A DNA stretch of 22,668 bases, from the IMG/VR virus record IMGVR_UViG_3300031227_000467, positions 1-22,668 of that record; one strand, 5' to 3'. The notes under the pieces are model-generated. The model did not search any database. It saw only the letters and a program-made list of their open reading frames with translations, and was not told where the DNA came from. Position 1 is the first letter of the stretch. Each line of letters opens with the position of its first letter. The translations under genes and the position numbers were made by a program. Positions 21,172 to 22,668 of this stretch are shown piece by piece. The DNA is from a virus.

Positions 21172-21698
21172 TGGCATACACGACCAACCATCTGCGGCGG
21201 GCATACTTCGCGCTCTGCAAGAGCTTGGGGGTGAGCGAGGATGACCGGCACGCGTTCAACCTCAGCCGCGTCGGGAAGGAGTCGACGAAGGACTGGGGTC
21301 GGCGGGACTGGAAGGACGCGGTCGCGGAGCTCCAGCGGATGGCGGGGCAGCGCTCGAAGCCGGGCCGGCCACGGCTCCGCGCTGACAAGCCGTCCGAGGT
21401 GTCGGTCGAGGACGGGATGTTCGCGACGGCCAGGCAGTGCGAGATGATCGAGGATCTCTGCGACCAGGTCGAGTGGCGGGCCGGGCGCGAGGAGGGGCCG
21501 AGGGCCTACGTGCTCAAGCACTTCCTCCAGGACAAGAAGTTTGAGCTCGTGAAGAAGCGGATCGGTAAGGAAGGCTGGACGGCCCTGCCGAGGGACGTGG
21601 CGAGCGCGCTGATCCAGGGGCTCAGGACGATGAAGAACTTCTACCCAGTGTGCGAGGAGTCTCCATCCTTCGCGGAAGCTTCGGGGGACAAGCAATGA
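21171..21698 (+). CDS. gemA: GemA-like (Mu gp16) early regulatory protein
   Basis: This 175-residue protein has the gp16/GemA hallmarks: the N-terminal LRRAYFALCKSLGVSEDDRHAF, the ATARQCEMIEDLCDQVEW motif near residues 84-101, FLQDKKFELVKKRIGKEGW, and LPRDVASALIQGLRTMK toward the end. In Mu, GemA alters host gene expression and DNA topology. The last twelve residues (SPSFAEASGDKQ) are encoded by a repeat-like element at 21662-21690 and look like an added tail. The TGA overlaps the next ATG (ATGA). Confidence 0.92.
   Translation: MAYTTNHLRRAYFALCKSLGVSEDDRHAFNLSRVGKESTKDWGRRDWKDAVAELQRMAGQRSKPGRPRLRADKPSEVSVEDGMFATARQCEMIEDLCDQVEWRAGREEGPRAYVLKHFLQDKKFELVKKRIGKEGWTALPRDVASALIQGLRTMKNFYPVCEESPSFAEASGDKQ
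21662..21690. repeat. Repeat element forming the GemA C-terminus
   Basis: TCCTTCGCGGAAGCTTCGGG followed by GGACAAG reads PSFAEASGDK. I recall closely related 'FAEAS/FAKAT-DK' peptides recurring in environmental proteomes as products of interspersed repeats. A GAAGCTTC palindrome lies in its centre. Confidence 0.55.
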
Positions 21699-22273
21699 GC
21701 AACGATGTCGAGACGCTGATGACGGCGAGGCGTGGCCGCCTCCGGGCGGTCCCGGCCAGGGACTACCGGGAGGATGACAATCCCACCTACAACGCGCAGT
21801 ACTCTGTGCGGCGCGGGGCAATCGCGGACGGCCGGTCCGTCCTCCTGACCCGCGCTCGGCTCGTGAGGGACGGGATCCGGAGCGTGTCCGAGGTCTGCAG
21901 CGTGACCGAGCTGACGGCGATCGCCATCATCTCGAGAGAGATGCATGTGGGCGCCGCGAGGATCGCGCGATGGGCCGAGCGCGGGGTCCACAACGCCGCT
22001 ATCTGGGCCGCCTGGCAGAAGGTCGTCGACGCCCTCACGACGCCCGTATGCGCGAAGACATCAACAACACTACCTACTGTTCTCTCGCACTGGCGTAATC
22101 GCGTTGGCCTCAGCCTCAACGCTGCCAGCCGGCGATGTGGGGTCGCGTCCGGCACCTATTCCGCCTGGGAGAGAGGCGAGTCCATACCCCAACCCCACAA
22201 CATGGAGCGGCTCAGGAAGATGCTCGGTCCCATCCCCGACGACGACGCCGAGGACGAGGACGACTCCCTATAA
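21695..22273 (+). CDS. XRE-family regulator at the Mu mor position
   Basis: This 192-residue protein starts at ATG 21695, overlapping the GemA stop. An N-terminal helical region (LTRARLVRDGIRSVSEVCSVTELTAIAIISREM) may be a first HTH. The C-terminal part is an XRE-type HTH (VLSHWRNRVGLSLNAASRRCGVASGTYSAWERGESIPQP, about residues 129-168), followed by an acidic tail (DDDAEDEDDSL). In Mu the gene after gemA is mor, the middle activator. This protein is not a Mor relative by sequence but may fill that slot. Confidence 0.8.
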   Translation: MSNDVETLMTARRGRLRAVPARDYREDDNPTYNAQYSVRRGAIADGRSVLLTRARLVRDGIRSVSEVCSVTELTAIAIISREMHVGAARIARWAERGVHNAAIWAAWQKVVDALTTPVCAKTSTTLPTVLSHWRNRVGLSLNAASRRCGVASGTYSAWERGESIPQPHNMERLRKMLGPIPDDDAEDEDDSL

Positions 22274-22288
22274 CCTCGAGGTGACACT

Positions 22289-22516
22289 GTGGCATTCGAA
22301 CAATCCCCAATCGAGACCGTTACGCTGCCCCCGGGCGCCAGATTCTGCGCGACCCCTGACTGCGACCACATCGCGGACGTCGCCGTATTCCGCCGCGGCA
22401 ACAAGATCATCACCCTCGAGTGCATGCACTGCTACTGGACCGACCTTCAAACCGAGATTCCCGTCTCTGACCGCCCCCAGGCTGTGGCAGTTCAGGCCTC
22501 ACCCGACCCCGCATAG
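22289..22516 (+). CDS. Small zinc-finger-like protein
   Basis: This 75-residue protein has a GTG start at 22289 with GAGGTG six bases before. Its centre has Cys pairs (FCATPDCDHI ... LECMHCYW: C-x4-C and C-x2-C), a probable zinc-binding knuckle pair. It is the last gene seen in the early operon. No family is recognised. Confidence 0.68.
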   Translation: MAFEQSPIETVTLPPGARFCATPDCDHIADVAVFRRGNKIITLECMHCYWTDLQTEIPVSDRPQAVAVQASPDPA

Positions 22517-22668
22517 CCTGATGTCCGTCACCTGTCCTTTGTATGTCCGTTGCCCTCCATAGACCGCCACGCCGCCCCGATGCCAGCCTTCCCACCAATT
22601 CGCCCCCTGGCGCCCCACGTCGCGTTGTGTGCCCCTTTCAATGGCCGTTTGAAGCCCCTTCACTATGG
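22517..22668. other. 152-base stretch at the right edge without a confident gene
   Basis: The stretch is pyrimidine-rich. It carries two ATGTCCGT copies (22521 and 22543) and a doubled GCCCCTT (22634 and about 22655) flanking a TTCAA...TTGAA inverted pair. A frame from ATG 22580 is open to the edge for about 30 codons but has no ribosome site. I see no terminator. Confidence 0.4.

Noticed and set aside
22517-22668. Right phage end with transposase-binding sites
   Set aside because: Short repeated ATGTCCGT and GCCCCTT motifs are suggestive, but there is no clear end sequence, no host junction and no matching repeats elsewhere that I could verify.
22580-22668. Partial gene starting at ATG 22580
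   Set aside because: About 30 codons to the edge, no ribosome site and pyrimidine-rich composition; not enough support.

Overview
The window is most of a transposable (Mu-like) temperate bacteriophage or prophage in a GC-rich bacterial host. The evidence is a MuA-type DDE transposase followed by a MuB-type AAA+ ATPase, Gam and GemA, together with a Mu-type head module (gp28 terminase, gp29/DUF935 portal, MuF, protease I with a nested scaffold start, gpT capsid, gp36). A tail tube, a tail-assembly chaperone pair and a short tape measure are present. I see no tail sheath, so the virion is probably siphovirus-like, as in the Pseudomonas transposable phages B3 and D3112. The host cannot be named. 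Strong GGAGG ribosome sites, heavy ATG/GTG use and many short palindromic repeats of kinds I remember from environmental bacterial genomes suggest an uncultivated bacterium.

Layout. The minus strand from about 14.87 kb leftward to base 1 is one long late operon: HTH terminase-small-like protein, a one-helix membrane protein, a small helical protein, large terminase, portal-MuF fusion, protease/scaffold, decoration-like protein, major capsid, gp36-like, virion morphogenesis, tail completion, tail tube, chaperone G and G-T, tape measure, two tail-tip proteins (the last runs off the left edge). At 14.9-15.9 kb lies the control region. It holds a consensus late promoter, a strong terminator closing the lysogeny operon (HTH-zinc-ribbon repressor plus zinc-ribbon membrane protein), and a compact switch in which the repressor and early promoters face each other across an 18-bp palindrome. 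The plus strand from 15.87 kb to 22.5 kb is the early operon: Ner-like protein, A, B, a protein with a RAMP-like glycine loop, a striking GC-every-five-bases array, a small winged-helix-like protein, a small ORF, Gam, GemA, an XRE regulator at the position of Mu mor, and a small zinc-finger-like protein.

How it works together. A and B would carry out replicative transposition. Gam and GemA protect or reprogramme host DNA functions. The Ner-like protein and the repressor decide between early and lysogenic transcription. The late operon builds the particle. Its promoter shares a 16-bp element, 14 of 16 identical, with the early promoter, so one regulator may control both.

Most unusual items: (1) a 234-bp array with GC dinucleotides every 5 (sometimes 6) bases over 45 units; (2) a RAMP-like glycine loop in the early gene next to it; (3) several palindromic repeat elements lying in frame inside phage genes, including at the portal-MuF fusion joint and twice in the transposase; (4) a SEC-C zinc motif inside the catalytic core of the transposase; (5) threonine-rich tracts on four virion proteins; (6) tandem -1 slippery heptamers in the tail chaperone gene.
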